Shown: in pieces, positions 63,464 to 64,000 of the stretch
Layout of the letters: every line of letters begins with the position of its first letter
Numbering within the stretch: position 1 is the first letter of the stretch
NCBI GenBank assembly: GCA_937931165.1
Contig: CALHCI010000009.1
Location: forward strand, 1-64,000
Length of the DNA: 64,000 bases
Direction of reading: 5' to 3'
From: an uncultured Granulosicoccaceae bacterium
GTDB taxonomy: Bacteria > Pseudomonadota > Gammaproteobacteria > Granulosicoccales > Granulosicoccaceae
Program-made: the position numbers and the translations under genes
The notes under the pieces: generated by a model
What the model saw: the letters and a program-made list of their open reading frames with translations, nothing else
What the model was told of the DNA's origin: nothing
Databases searched by the model: none

Positions 63464-64000
63464 ATGAAAAGCGGCGGTCAGTTATTAGTGGATTGTCTTG
63501 TCGAGCTCGGCTCAACAACAACCTTTGGCGTGCCCGGTGAAAGTTATCTCGCAGTGCTGGATGGACTTTACGAAGTGCGCGAACAAGTAAAGTTTGTTTT
63601 GTGCAGAAACGAAGGAGGTGCGGCATTGATGGCAGCCGCCTACGGTAAACTCACGGGGTTGCCGGGGTTATGTCTGGTTACGCGTGGTCCCGGCGCCACC
63701 AACGCTTCTATCGGTGTTCATACCGCTGCGCAGGACAGTGTGCCGATGATTTTGTTTGTCGGCCAGGTTGCGACACACATGCAGGGCAGGGAGGCTTTTC
63801 AAGAACTTGATTACCGCGCAGTGTTCGGCTCGGTGGCGAAGTGGGTAACCCAGATTGATTCGGCCGATCGTATTCCCGAAGTGATTGCACGTGCCTGGTC
63901 CACGGCAATCAGTGGCAGGCCCGGCCCGGTTGTTATTGCATTGCCCGAAGATAAATTAACGACCATGTCCAGTGCATCACCGGTAACAAATCAGGTATTG
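63464..64000 (+). CDS. Thiamine-diphosphate-dependent enzyme, acetolactate-synthase-like (partial, runs off the window)
   Basis: 179 residues visible, no stop. MKSGGQLLVDCLVELGSTTTFGVPGES at the start, CRNEGGAALMAAAYGKLTG near 46-64 with the Glu that activates the thiamine aminopyrimidine, LVTRGPGATNASIGVHTAAQDSVPMI (shortened: TRGPGATNASIGVHTA) and GREAFQELD, the family's PYR domain. This covers only the first domain of about three. It could be acetolactate synthase-like, sulfoacetaldehyde acetyltransferase, glyoxylate carboligase or benzoylformate-type decarboxylase; the diagnostic parts are outside the window. Confidence 0.9.
   Translation, partial: MKSGGQLLVDCLVELGSTTTFGVPGESYLAVLDGLYEVREQVKFVLCRNEGGAALMAAAYGKLTGLPGLCLVTRGPGATNASIGVHTAAQDSVPMILFVGQVATHMQGREAFQELDYRAVFGSVAKWVTQIDSADRIPEVIARAWSTAISGRPGPVVIALPEDKLTTMSSASPVTNQVL

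Overview
The window looks like a chromosomal segment of a free-living, aerobic gammaproteobacterium of roughly 50% GC. Evidence for this: the conserved blocks trxB-ftsK-lolA-rarA (with aat nearby) and recJ-prfB-lysS, an RpfE-type gene directly before recJ, a gammaproteobacterial-style paa cluster, and a LiuR-type MerR regulator controlling acyl-CoA genes. I cannot name the genus; a marine lineage is only a guess. I see no rRNA, tRNA, CRISPR, prophage or intact insertion sequence. Coding density is high and most lines are housekeeping or catabolic genes.

Layout. 1-2150: one end of a dispersed repeat, an Nmad3-family protein, a membrane protein and a small periplasmic protein. 2160-6110: purine salvage (gpt, apt), DAHP synthase, RNase D and a TPR-like protein. 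6230-8306: enoyl-CoA hydratase, hotdog thioesterase and a haloacid-dehalogenase-type hydrolase, ending in a strong hairpin. 8317-15673: a divergon in which a 34-bp perfect palindrome drives a MerR/LiuR-type regulator, thiolase, acyl-CoA dehydrogenase, DUF4870-like protein and CDGSH protein leftwards, and fused isobutyryl-CoA mutase (IcmF) rightwards. 15697-20158: SDR, MarR and a four-PAS GGDEF-EAL protein. 20262-22453: a translationally coupled TVP38 membrane protein and MerA/Lpd-like flavoprotein. 22504-31118: rpfE-type, recJ, prfB (with its programmed +1 frameshift), lysS, recQ and a DMT transporter. 31512-35215: a FIST / GAF-GGDEF-EAL / CxxC-protein operon. 35300-44700: small enzymes, then aat-GNAT-trxB leftwards and ftsK-lolA-rarA rightwards. 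44717-49437: transporter, HpaI-type aldolase, serine hydrolase, NnrU, cold-shock protein and an unknown. 49697-51593: amidinohydrolase and ureohydrolase, convergent. 51590-62027: the phenylacetate (paa) divergon. 62028-62265: a 238-bp terminal-inverted-repeat element, a relative of the repeat at position 1. 62287-64000: a BY-kinase-like protein with ruined nucleotide motifs, and the start of a TPP enzyme.

How the genes work together. Two CoA-thioester pathways dominate. The paa genes encode the ring epoxidase PaaABCDE, the ring-opening PaaZ, a single fused hydratase/dehydrogenase in place of PaaF+PaaH, thiolase PaaJ, thioesterase PaaI and repressor PaaX. All are expressed from one divergent control region with a 13-bp inverted repeat. 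The phenylacetate-CoA ligase (PaaK) and the PaaG isomerase are not in the window. The LiuR-type divergon handles branched/short-chain acyl-CoAs and isobutyryl-CoA/butyryl-CoA interconversion. Two large c-di-GMP enzymes, one with a FIST sensor partner, form the main signalling content.

The items most worth a second look are: the pair of terminal-inverted-repeat elements at opposite ends of the window; the perfectly symmetric bidirectional promoter/operator at 12294-12327; the ureohydrolase coupled to paaJ; the FIST/GGDEF-EAL/CxxC operon; the LolA with a 100-residue acidic tail; a 28-codon basic ORF before a strong terminator; and the degenerate BY-kinase.
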